A DNA stretch of 6,737 nt from JBBDWZ01 sp050732575 (GTDB lineage Bacteria; Gemmatimonadota; Gemmatimonadetes; Longimicrobiales; RSA9): NCBI GenBank assembly GCA_050732575.1, contig JBOHRF010000284.1, positions 1 to 6,737 of the forward strand. Direction: 5' to 3'. The notes under the pieces were generated by a model. That model searched no databases. It was not told the origin of the DNA and saw nothing but the letters and a program-made list of their open reading frames with translations. Positions 1-5,609 of the stretch are shown piece after piece (the stretch's first letter is position 1; each line of letters starts with the position of its first letter). A program made the translations under genes and the position numbers.

Positions 1-38
1 CTGTTAACGACCGTGAGCGAGAACGTGAACGTAAGGGA

Positions 39-2699
39 TCAGCGACTCACGGTTAGCAGTGCAGTTGCCGTGTTGGAGCCTTGCTTCACTTCCACGGTGT
101 ACATGCCGGGTCCGAGGGTGCCGGCCCCAGCAGCGCCACCAGCCTGATCACCGGCGCCCCCACCGCCACGACCTCCGCCTCCTGCGGACAACAGGGTCAT
201 GTTGATACCTGCGTCGCTACCGCCGCTCAGCTCACGCACGGATTGTCCTTCACGATTGCGAATTGTGATGGCGGCGGCACCGGAAGCTTTCAGCCAGTAA
301 TACAAGGCCGTACCACCGCCGCCACCGCCACCGCCTCGTCCGCCACCACCCGCGCGCAGCGGCTCGGCATCGAATACGTGCACGGCGGCGGCGAGCACCT
401 CGGGCGTCATCTTCTGGATGGGCCGCGCATCGAGCGCGAACATGCCGCGCCCATGAGTGGCTGCGACCAGGATATCGTCACGCGGATGAATGATCAGGTC
501 GTGCACATAGTTGGTGGGCAATCCGGAGGGCAGCGCATGCCAGACCCGACCGCCATCGACCGATGCGTAGGCACCGTGGTCCGTGCCGACGTACAACACA
601 TTGCGGTTCTTCGGGTCTTCCTTGACCACGTTGACCGGACCGGAGGTCAGGTTGTTCGTGATGCTGGACCAGGTGCGGCCGTAGTCAGTCGATTTCCAGA
701 TGTACGGTGCAAAGTCATCGTCGCGTTTCCCGTTTTGCACCAGGTACACCAGGCCTTCATCATACTGCGATGCAACGATCTCTGCGGTGAACTTGCCGGG
801 CGCCAGGTTGCCAGTGATCTCCATCCAGATGTGGCCGCCATCGCGACTCGCGTGCACGCGCCCATCATCCGTGCCCGCGTAGAGCAATCCTTGCCTGAGC
901 GGCGATTCGACCAGCGAGAAGATGGTCTGATACGGAATGTCGCCATACTTCGTTGAATCGTTGTAAGTGAGGTCACCGCTGATGCGCTCCCAGGTAGCGC
1001 CGCGATCGAGCGAGCGGTGCACGTATTGCGAGCCGTGGTACACGACATCCGGATTGTGCGGTGAGAGGAAGAAGGGCGTGAGCCACTGCATGCGCAGCGG
1101 CAGCTGACCCTGTGGCACTCGCGGCACGATGTTGACCCGCTCGCCGCTGGCCAGGTCATCGCGCCAGAGATTCCCATAAAACGATGTCGAGTACACGATG
1201 TTTGGATTGCGCGGATCCATGGCGTGAATCGTGCCCTCGCCGCCCGGCGCATTCTGCCATTCCTGCGCAGGGATGTTGTGTCGTCCGCGGCTCAGATCGA
1301 CGATCGAGCGTCGGCTGCCGTGATCCTGGATGGAGCCGTACACGCGAAATGGTGACGACAGGTCGGCCGTGACATTGAAGAACTGCACGAGCGGCAGGCC
1401 TTCAATGTAGCTGCGGAAAGTGCGGCCACCGTCGTAGGAGATCGAGACGCCGCCATCATTGACGTTGGCCACGTAGTTGGAGTTGGCGGGATCGATCCAC
1501 ATGCCGTGGTGATCGCCGTGCATGCAGCATAGTGAGCGGAACGTCTTGCCGGCGTCATCGGACACCATGAGTGGCACGCCCATCACGTAAATGCGATTCT
1601 CGAGCAGCGGATCAACCCGGATCTGGCCGAACACCCAGCCGTACGTACCGGCCAGTCGCTCCATGTTGCGGTCGTACTCACTCACGCGCCGCCAGTTCTG
1701 ACCACCATTGTCGCTGCGGAAAATGGTGGCGCCGCGAATGACCGGTGCGGCCTGCAGTCCGTACGCATTCAGCTCGCCCGCTGCTGCCGGCCGTGAAATC
1801 TCGTAGTTGTCTACGAAGGCATAGAGCACGCGCGGGTTGGAGCGGGCCAGGTCAATGCCGATGCGTCCGCGGAATTTTGCTTCGGGCAGACCGTTGTTGA
1901 TGGCGGTCCAGGTGCGCCCTGCATCGGTGCTCTTGTAGATGGCGCTCTGATCGAAACCGGGCTCCAGGCGCGGGTCGTTCCATTTGCGCCGCACGCGCTG
2001 CCAGGTCGATGCGTACAGAGTGTTGGGATTGGACGGGTCCATGAGCAGGTCGATGGTACCCGTCGTGTTGTTGATAAAGTGCACGCGTTCCCACGTGCGG
2101 CCGCCGTTGGTAGTCTTGTAGGTGCCGCGCTCGTCGTTGGGCGTCCACTCATTGCCGCTGGCCGCAACGTATACGATGTCGGGATTGGTGGGGTGAATCA
2201 CAATGCGCGGAATCGTGTTGGTCCCGGTGAGGCCCATGCTCTGCCAGGTGCGACCGGCATCGGCGGACTTCCAAACGCCCGCGCCCGCGTTGGAGCTGCG
2301 GAAAATGTTCGCCTCACCCGTGCCGACCCAGACAATGTTCTGATTGGAAGGCGCGAGGGTTACGTCACCGATGGCTGCGGTGGGCATATTCTGCGCAATG
2401 GACTCCCAGGTCGTGCCTTCGTTGTCGGTTTTCCAAACACCACCGGTGGCGCCCGCAACGTACACGGTGTAGTTCAGCCCTTTGGGTTGAACGACTGCGA
2501 TGTCGGTCATGCGGCCGCTGATATTGGTGGGCCCCAGGAACTGCCAGCGCGGACCCTTCAAAATGGAGTTTTGCTGCGCCGCCTGGTGCTGCTCGAACCA
2601 TAACATCCGCTGTTGAGGCGAGGTGGGCCCGGCCGGACGCCCGGCCTGCGCGGTCAGCAGAGTGGGCGCGACCAGCAACGACAGGGCCGCAGCGCGCAT
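39..2699 (-). CDS. Secreted Asp-box (sortilin/VPS10-like) beta-propeller protein
   Basis: Predicted 886-residue exported protein. Residues 1-19 look like a signal peptide (Arg2, hydrophobic core 3-16, likely cleavage after AQA at 17-19). About eleven Asp-box/BNR motifs (S-x-D-x-G-x-x-W/F type) are visible, ending near residues 98, 152, 203, 264, 336, 387, 428, 570, 625, 677 and 720. These are typical of sortilin/VPS10-type beta-propellers and sialidase-like folds. A GDHHGMWIDP segment at 395-404 resembles a motif I recall from large bacterial members. A C-terminal region (about 797-886) looks like a small beta-sandwich and is interrupted by Gly-rich tracts at 783-796 and 840-860. No catalytic residues can be assigned, so enzyme activity is unproven; carbohydrate or peptide binding outside the cytoplasm is inference. 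The frame stays open upstream to 3005, but the ATG at 2699 is chosen because it directly precedes the signal peptide. No convincing Shine-Dalgarno sequence is visible. It is divergent from the M16 protease gene. Confidence 0.9.
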   Translation of the reverse strand: MRAAALSLLVAPTLLTAQAGRPAGPTSPQQRMLWFEQHQAAQQNSILKGPRWQFLGPTNISGRMTDIAVVQPKGLNYTVYVAGATGGVWKTDNEGTTWESIAQNMPTAAIGDVTLAPSNQNIVWVGTGEANIFRSSNAGAGVWKSADAGRTWQSMGLTGTNTIPRIVIHPTNPDIVYVAASGNEWTPNDERGTYKTTNGGRTWERVHFINNTTGTIDLLMDPSNPNTLYASTWQRVRRKWNDPRLEPGFDQSAIYKSTDAGRTWTAINNGLPEAKFRGRIGIDLARSNPRVLYAFVDNYEISRPAAAGELNAYGLQAAPVIRGATIFRSDNGGQNWRRVSEYDRNMERLAGTYGWVFGQIRVDPLLENRIYVMGVPLMVSDDAGKTFRSLCCMHGDHHGMWIDPANSNYVANVNDGGVSISYDGGRTFRSYIEGLPLVQFFNVTADLSSPFRVYGSIQDHGSRRSIVDLSRGRHNIPAQEWQNAPGGEGTIHAMDPRNPNIVYSTSFYGNLWRDDLASGERVNIVPRVPQGQLPLRMQWLTPFFLSPHNPDVVYHGSQYVHRSLDRGATWERISGDLTYNDSTKYGDIPYQTIFSLVESPLRQGLLYAGTDDGRVHASRDGGHIWMEITGNLAPGKFTAEIVASQYDEGLVYLVQNGKRDDDFAPYIWKSTDYGRTWSSITNNLTSGPVNVVKEDPKNRNVLYVGTDHGAYASVDGGRVWHALPSGLPTNYVHDLIIHPRDDILVAATHGRGMFALDARPIQKMTPEVLAAAVHVFDAEPLRAGGGGRGGGGGGGGTALYYWLKASGAAAITIRNREGQSVRELSGGSDAGINMTLLSAGGGGRGGGGAGDQAGGAAGAGTLGPGMYTVEVKQGSNTATALLTVSR
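120..182 (-). repeat. Gly-rich low-complexity coding tract (distal)
   Basis: Encodes residues about 840-860 of the beta-propeller protein, mostly Gly and Ala with one Arg, Asp and Gln. It lies in the C-terminal beta-sandwich-like region between a GINMTLL strand and a PGMYTVEV strand, so it probably forms a flexible loop. It is written mainly with GGC/GGT codons and contains several short GCC/ACC-rich runs on the plus strand. Confidence 0.75.
312..353 (-). repeat. Poly-Gly coding tract (proximal)
   Basis: Encodes residues 783-796 of the beta-propeller protein: four Gly, one Arg, then a run of Gly. It sits between the end of the propeller (Asp-box part ends near residue 760) and the C-terminal domain, so it looks like an interdomain linker. 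The repeated GGN codons make it a candidate for length variation between strains. Confidence 0.75.
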
Positions 2700-2885
2700 C
2701 GTGATGGTAAGCCGATTCGGGGACACGAGCCCTCCGAGTTGATCGGGATGGTCGGAAACGGCGGGCAGCATAGCGCGGGCGGAAGGGCAGGGGCAAGCCT
2801 GCGGACGACAGTTGCATCTTTGCGTTTTTTGCCCATCCGGCCATGTTTGCGTCCCGTATGCGAAGCTATGGCCGTCCACCTGCGG

Positions 2886-2903
2886 CGATTCGAAGGCGAA
2901 TCG
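2886..2903. promoter_or_regulatory. Inverted repeat CGATTCG-N4-CGAATCG
   Basis: A perfect 7-bp inverted repeat with a 4-base spacer (AAGG) lies about 80 nt upstream of the M16 start. It could be an operator, or a small hairpin in the protease leader RNA if transcription begins upstream. No T-tract follows, so it does not look like a terminator. The binding factor cannot be named. Confidence 0.35.
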
Positions 2904-2973
2904 GTGTATTGAGAGGCCACGGGAAGGACGCCCGCAAAAAAGCAAATGTCGTCCGTACGAGCGAATGACATGC

Positions 2974-2979
2974 AAGGAG
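2974..2979 (+). promoter_or_regulatory. Shine-Dalgarno site AAGGAG of the M16 gene
   Basis: AAGGAG lies 5 nt before the ATG at 2985. It decides the start of the protease gene: the in-frame ATG codons at 2946 and 2970 lie upstream of it and have no comparable site. Confidence 0.8.
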
Positions 2980-2984
2980 TCGGA

Positions 2985-4370
2985 ATGTCTACTCAGAAGG
3001 GACACGTCGCGCGCTTGCTAGTGGTCGCGGCGAGTTGGCTGGTTTCCCTGGGGGTGGGGACCGCAGCCGCGCAAACGCTGCCGCCCCTGCGTCATGAGAA
3101 ATACACGCTGGCCAACGGGCTCGAGGTGATCCTGCACCAGGACACATCGGTGCCGCTGGTGAGCGTCAACGTTTGGTACAAAGTAGGCTCGGGTGATGAG
3201 CAGCCCGGGCGAACGGGTTTTGCACACCTGTTCGAGCACGTGATGTTCATGGGCTCGCAGAATGTGCCCGTCGGCCAGTTCGACGTCTGGCTCGAGTCAG
3301 CAGGCGCGCGGAACAACGGCACCACGGATGAAGACCGCACACTCTACTATGAGGACCTGCCCTCCAACGCATTGGCGCTCGCACTATGGCTGGAGGCAGA
3401 CCGCATGGGCTGGCTATTGCCGACCATGGACCAGGAGAAGCTGGACATTCAGCGCGGTGTGGTGCAAAACGAGCGGCGTCAGGGCGTGGACAATGTTCCG
3501 TACGGACGGGCGTATGAAACCATCGTTGCGGCTCTGTTTCCCAAGGACCACCCGTACTCATGGGATGTGATCGGCTCGCTCGCGGACCTGTCCGCAGCTT
3601 CGTTGGATGATGTCCAGGGGTTCTTCCGCAAATACTACGCGCCCAACAATGCCAGCATCGCGATTGCGGGTGATTTCGCTATGGATGAGGCCAAGGCATT
3701 GGTGAACCGATTCTTCAGCGCGATTCCACGTGGACCGGCTATCGATCGGCGCGCCAGCGTGCCCGCGCCGGCTATCACGCGCGACACCTTCCTGGTGCTG
3801 GAGGATCATGTGCAACTGCCGCGCGTCTACTACACGTGGCCGTCGGTCAAGATTTATGGTGCCGGCGATGCCGAACGCGACGTGCTGGCGTACGTCCTGG
3901 CCGGTGACAAAACATCACGGCTCTACAAGCGACTTGTCTATGAACTGCAGGTCGCGCAGGATGTGGAGGCGTTCCAGAGCGGCCATCGCATGGATGGCCT
4001 GTTCCAGATCAGCGTGACACCCAAGCCGGGGCAGCAGCCGGAGACGCTGGCGCGTCTGGTCAACGAAGAAATGCAGAAGATTGCACGCGCTGGCATTACA
4101 GCGGGTGAGCTCGAGCGCGCGCAGAGCCGCTTCCTGTCCCAGTTCCTGGATGGATTGGCCAGTGTGAACGGCAAGGCCTTCCAGCTCAATCATTACAATT
4201 ATTTCGTGGGCAACCCTGATTGGGTGCGGCAGGATGCCGCGCGTTACTCGCGTGTCACCGCCGCCGATGTCCAGCGCGCAGCGGCCGAACAGTTTGCCAA
4301 ACCGAAGGTGGTGCTTACTGTGGTGCCGCAGGGGCAGACGCAGTTGATGGTGAAGGGAGGTGCGCAATGA
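2985..4370 (+). CDS. Exported M16 (pitrilysin/insulinase-type) zinc peptidase
   Basis: Predicted 461-residue zinc metalloprotease that should cleave peptides outside the cytoplasm. Residues 1-29 look like a signal peptide (basic start, hydrophobic 11-28, AAA before Gln30). The inverted zinc motif HxxEH is present as HLFEH at 81-85: His81 and His85 bind zinc and Glu84 is the catalytic base. The distal zinc ligand is Glu163 in VVQNERR, at the spacing expected for the family. The N-terminal M16 domain spans about 36-180. A second, non-catalytic M16_C domain covers about 190-400 and includes the DKTSRLYKRLV segment near 308-318. The length fits the half-size bacterial class that usually works as a dimer or with a catalytically dead tandem partner. 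No partner gene follows here, although the stop overlaps an ATG (ATGA, 4367-4370) with its own ribosome binding site. The start is set by AAGGAG at 2974-2979. Substrate unknown. Confidence 0.93.
   Translation: MSTQKGHVARLLVVAASWLVSLGVGTAAAQTLPPLRHEKYTLANGLEVILHQDTSVPLVSVNVWYKVGSGDEQPGRTGFAHLFEHVMFMGSQNVPVGQFDVWLESAGARNNGTTDEDRTLYYEDLPSNALALALWLEADRMGWLLPTMDQEKLDIQRGVVQNERRQGVDNVPYGRAYETIVAALFPKDHPYSWDVIGSLADLSAASLDDVQGFFRKYYAPNNASIAIAGDFAMDEAKALVNRFFSAIPRGPAIDRRASVPAPAITRDTFLVLEDHVQLPRVYYTWPSVKIYGAGDAERDVLAYVLAGDKTSRLYKRLVYELQVAQDVEAFQSGHRMDGLFQISVTPKPGQQPETLARLVNEEMQKIARAGITAGELERAQSRFLSQFLDGLASVNGKAFQLNHYNYFVGNPDWVRQDAARYSRVTAADVQRAAAEQFAKPKVVLTVVPQGQTQLMVKGGAQ
4354..4361 (+). promoter_or_regulatory. 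Shine-Dalgarno site AGGGAGGT at the end of the M16 gene
   Basis: A strong AGGGAGGT sits inside the last codons of the protease gene, 5 nt before an ATG at 4367 that overlaps the TGA stop (ATGA). This is the usual layout of a translationally coupled downstream gene, yet what follows is a 9-bp repeat array. Confidence 0.55.
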
Positions 4371-4534
4371 AGGCGGGCATGTCGGGCGTGTCGGGCGTGT
4401 CGGGCGTGTCGGGCGTGTCGGGCGTGTCGGGCGTATCGGGCGTGTCGGGCGTATCGGGCGTAGCGGGCGTGTCGGGGTGGAACGGGTTTGGAGGTGTGCA
4501 GGCGTATATCGGTTCAACGAAGAAAGACTTGTAA
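4367..4534 (+). CDS. Possible coupled Ser-Gly-Val repeat micro-ORF, or remnant start of a lost gene
   Basis: Starting at the ATGA overlap, this 55-codon frame reads MKAGM, then repeated Ser-Gly-Val triplets from the 9-bp array, then a non-repetitive tail ending YIGSTKKDL. It has a good ribosome binding site and coupled start, so a peptide may be made. The body is only the translation of a DNA repeat, with no signal peptide or known domain. Because M16 genes often come as overlapping pairs, the start region may instead be what is left of a second M16 gene, replaced or deleted by the array; that is inference. A chance start is also possible. Confidence 0.25.
   Translation: MKAGMSGVSGVSGVSGVSGVSGVSGVSGVSGVAGVSGWNGFGGVQAYIGSTKKDL
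4381..4470 (+). repeat. 9-bp tandem array 1, unit GTCGGGCGT, ten copies
   Basis: Ten head-to-tail 9-mers. The first six and the eighth are perfect GTCGGGCGT; the seventh and ninth begin ATC and the tenth AGC. Degenerate copies flank it at 4372-4380 (GGCGGGCAT) and 4471-4479 (GTCGGGGTG). It begins one or two bases after the M16 stop codon. There are no spacers, so it is not a CRISPR. All three plus-strand frames stay open because 9 is a multiple of 3. Confidence 0.97.
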
Positions 4535-4569
4535 TTCTGCCCACCAATGCCGCACGGTTTTGGCCGCTC
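4480..4569. other. Unique spacer between the two 9-bp arrays
   Basis: About 90 nt of mostly non-repetitive sequence separate the arrays and would form the loop of the predicted hairpin. The edges (4480-4500 and 4561-4569) look like decayed repeat units. I see no promoter, tRNA or recognisable RNA motif. The central part is less GC-rich than the arrays. Confidence 0.6.
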
Positions 4570-4677
4570 GTCACGCTCGTCACGCTCGTCACGCTCGTCA
4601 CGCTCGTCACGCTCGTCACGCTCGTCACGCTCGTCACGCTCGTCACGCCCGTCACGCCCGTCACGCCCGTCACGCCC
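4570..4677 (-). repeat. 9-bp tandem array 2, twelve copies in two blocks
   Basis: On the plus strand there are eight perfect copies of GTCACGCTC (4570-4641), then four perfect copies of GTCACGCCC (4642-4677), then a partial copy GTCACG (4678-4683). Read on the minus strand, the direction of the reductase gene, the units are GGGCGTGAC and then GAGCGTGAC. The partial copy supplies the reductase stop codon. The clean switch between two unit types suggests separate block expansions. Confidence 0.97.
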
Positions 4678-4678
4678 G

Positions 4679-5503
4679 TCACGCAACGTTTGAGGGGTCC
4701 CACCCGGTAGCCAGGCCTTCGTTGAGGGCGTCGAGCGCCGCGAGTTGGGGCGCGCTGAGCCGGAAATCGAAGACTTCGGCGTTTTCGCGGATACGGCGAG
4801 CGTGTACCGACTTGGGCAGCACGACGGTGTTCTTGTCGAGGCAGTAGCGAATCAACACCTGGGCGGGTGTTTTTCCATGGGCGCGGGCAATCTGCTCTAT
4901 GGCAGGGTGAGAGAGGCGTCGGGCCTTGGTGAGCGGACTGTACGCTTCCACAGCGATGCCGTGTTCGCTACAGAATGTGACCGTGTCCTGGCGTTTGCCG
5001 AAGATGAAGGGGTGCAGCTCGATCTGATTGACGGCGGGCCGGACGTCACAGTGTGCCAGCAGCTCGCGCAGATGGCGGACTAAGTAATTACTCACTCCGA
5101 TGGCGCGCGCGCGTTTTTCCTGGTAGATGCGCTCGAGCGCGCGCCAGCTCTGCAAACGCAACCCTTCGACCGGCCAGTGAATCAAGTACAGATCGACCCA
5201 GTCGAGGCGGAGTCGCTCGAGACTGGCATCGAAGGCGGCGAGCGCGCGATCGAGGCCGTGATCGGAATTCTGCAGCTTGGTGGTGACGAAGACCTCAGCG
5301 CGCGGGATGGCACTGCTGCGGACAGCATCCCCTACATCGGCTTCATTCTGATAGGCCGAGGCCGTATCGATGTGACGGTATCCGATCTCGAGCGCGGCTT
5401 CGACGGCTTTGCGCGTTTCCCGGCCCGGCATACTGCGGTAGACGCCGAGGCCGAGCACGGGAACGGTAACTTCGTTGTTGAGACGAACCACATTTGACTG
5501 CAT
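4679..5503 (-). CDS. Aldo/keto reductase (NADPH-dependent, 2,5-diketo-gluconate reductase-like)
   Basis: Predicted 274-residue cytoplasmic (beta/alpha)8-barrel oxidoreductase that reduces aldehydes or ketones with NADPH. The catalytic tetrad is complete: Asp46 and Tyr51 (HIDTASAYQNE), Lys76 (VTTKLQNSD) and His109 (LYLIHWP). The family signature IGVSNY is at 135-140. The cofactor-binding region LPKS(x4)R(x3)N has Lys231, Ser232, Arg237 and Asn241, which favours NADPH. Length matches the bacterial AKR5 group (DkgA/DkgB/YvgN-like, about 275 residues). The substrate cannot be told from sequence. The ATG at 5503 is chosen over an in-frame GTG at 5533, because the protein then begins at the usual family N-terminus; the Shine-Dalgarno site is weak (CAGG, about 8 nt upstream). 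The gene is convergent with the M16 gene and its TGA stop lies inside the first copy of a 9-bp array, so the extreme C-terminus (SNVA) ends at the repeat boundary. Confidence 0.95.
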   Translation of the reverse strand: MQSNVVRLNNEVTVPVLGLGVYRSMPGRETRKAVEAALEIGYRHIDTASAYQNEADVGDAVRSSAIPRAEVFVTTKLQNSDHGLDRALAAFDASLERLRLDWVDLYLIHWPVEGLRLQSWRALERIYQEKRARAIGVSNYLVRHLRELLAHCDVRPAVNQIELHPFIFGKRQDTVTFCSEHGIAVEAYSPLTKARRLSHPAIEQIARAHGKTPAQVLIRYCLDKNTVVLPKSVHARRIRENAEVFDFRLSAPQLAALDALNEGLATGWDPSNVA

Positions 5504-5609
5504 GGCGAAACCTGATGCGTTGCCGGGAGGCACGGCAACCTTTGCGCGGACCCAAAAGCCTGCGCATATTCGGCATATTCATCAAGCGGCTGCACGTTCC
5601 GGAGGCATT
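5504..5609. promoter_or_regulatory. Divergent spacer between reductase and lipoprotein genes, with direct repeat
   Basis: This 106-nt region should hold both start regions. It contains an 8-bp direct repeat GCATATTC at 5564-5571 and 5573-5580 (9-bp period), the most A/T-rich spot here. CATATT at 5565-5570 could serve as a -10 element for the rightward gene with a poor -35 (TTGCGC, 5542-5547, 17-nt spacing). This is a weak candidate only. Confidence 0.3.
5601..5605 (+). promoter_or_regulatory. Shine-Dalgarno site GGAGG of the lipoprotein gene
   Basis: GGAGG lies 4 nt before the ATG at 5610. It decides the start: the frame is open back to 5475, but only this ATG has a ribosome binding site and is followed at once by a lipoprotein signal peptide. 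Confidence 0.75.

Larger units (their letters stand above)
2700..2984. promoter_or_regulatory. Divergent intergenic region between propeller and M16 genes
   Basis: A 285-nt stretch separates the two divergent start codons and should carry both promoters. I found no pair of good -35/-10 boxes on either strand. Two symmetric elements are visible: a 7-4-7 inverted repeat at 2886-2903, and an 8-bp inverted pair TTTTTTGC (2825-2832) / GCAAAAAA (2934-2941), the only long A/T runs here. Open frames cross the region on both strands but do not look like coding sequence. Confidence 0.5.
4381..4677. repeat. Inverted pair of 9-bp arrays between convergent genes
   Basis: Rotated to the same phase, array 1 on the plus strand is GGGCGTGTC and array 2 on the minus strand is GGGCGTGAC (outer block) or GAGCGTGAC (inner block). 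A rightward transcript could therefore pair the arrays over roughly ten units, with one U-U mismatch per unit and a G-U wobble in the inner block. The position between two gene ends suggests a role in 3'-end formation or RNA stability, but no U-tract is present. Function is inference. Confidence 0.6.

Noticed and set aside
13..38. Degenerate repeat downstream of the propeller stop (GAACGT twice, 21-32)
   Set aside because: Only two hexamer copies, the unit differs from the 9-bp arrays, and the window edge prevents further reading.
81..956. Plus-strand open frame of 291 codons opposite the propeller gene
   Set aside because: It is antisense to a well-supported coding region, has no recognisable domain, and long antisense frames are common in GC-rich genes.
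2946..2984. Upstream in-frame ATG codons (2946 and 2970) as M16 start
   Set aside because: Neither has a ribosome binding site, and AAGGAG lies downstream of both at ideal spacing to 2985.
2700..3005. N-terminal extension of the propeller protein up to 3005 (102 extra residues)
   Set aside because: The extension has no signal peptide at its start, is rich in Arg/His/Cys as expected of non-coding GC-rich sequence, and overlaps the M16 start region. The ATG at 2699 begins a proper signal peptide.
4480..4569. Small RNA or tRNA in the spacer between arrays (a GGTTCAA-like T-arm string at 4514-4520)
   Set aside because: No acceptor stem or cloverleaf can be formed around it; the string is isolated.
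4381..4677. CRISPR array
   Set aside because: Repeats are 9 bp, directly adjacent and lack spacers; no cas genes are present.
3915..4703. Minus-strand open frame of 262 codons rich in Val-Thr-Ser and Arg-Pro-Thr repeats, and a second minus frame at 4315-4686 with Arg-Asp-Glu repeats
   Set aside because: Both are shadows of the arrays and of the M16 gene on the opposite strand, which has clear domain evidence.
4360..4710. Plus-strand open frame of 116 codons across both arrays (Gly-Arg-Val then Val-Thr-Leu repeats)
   Set aside because: Translation of 9-bp repeats stays open in most frames by arithmetic. It has no own ribosome site and overlaps the reductase end.
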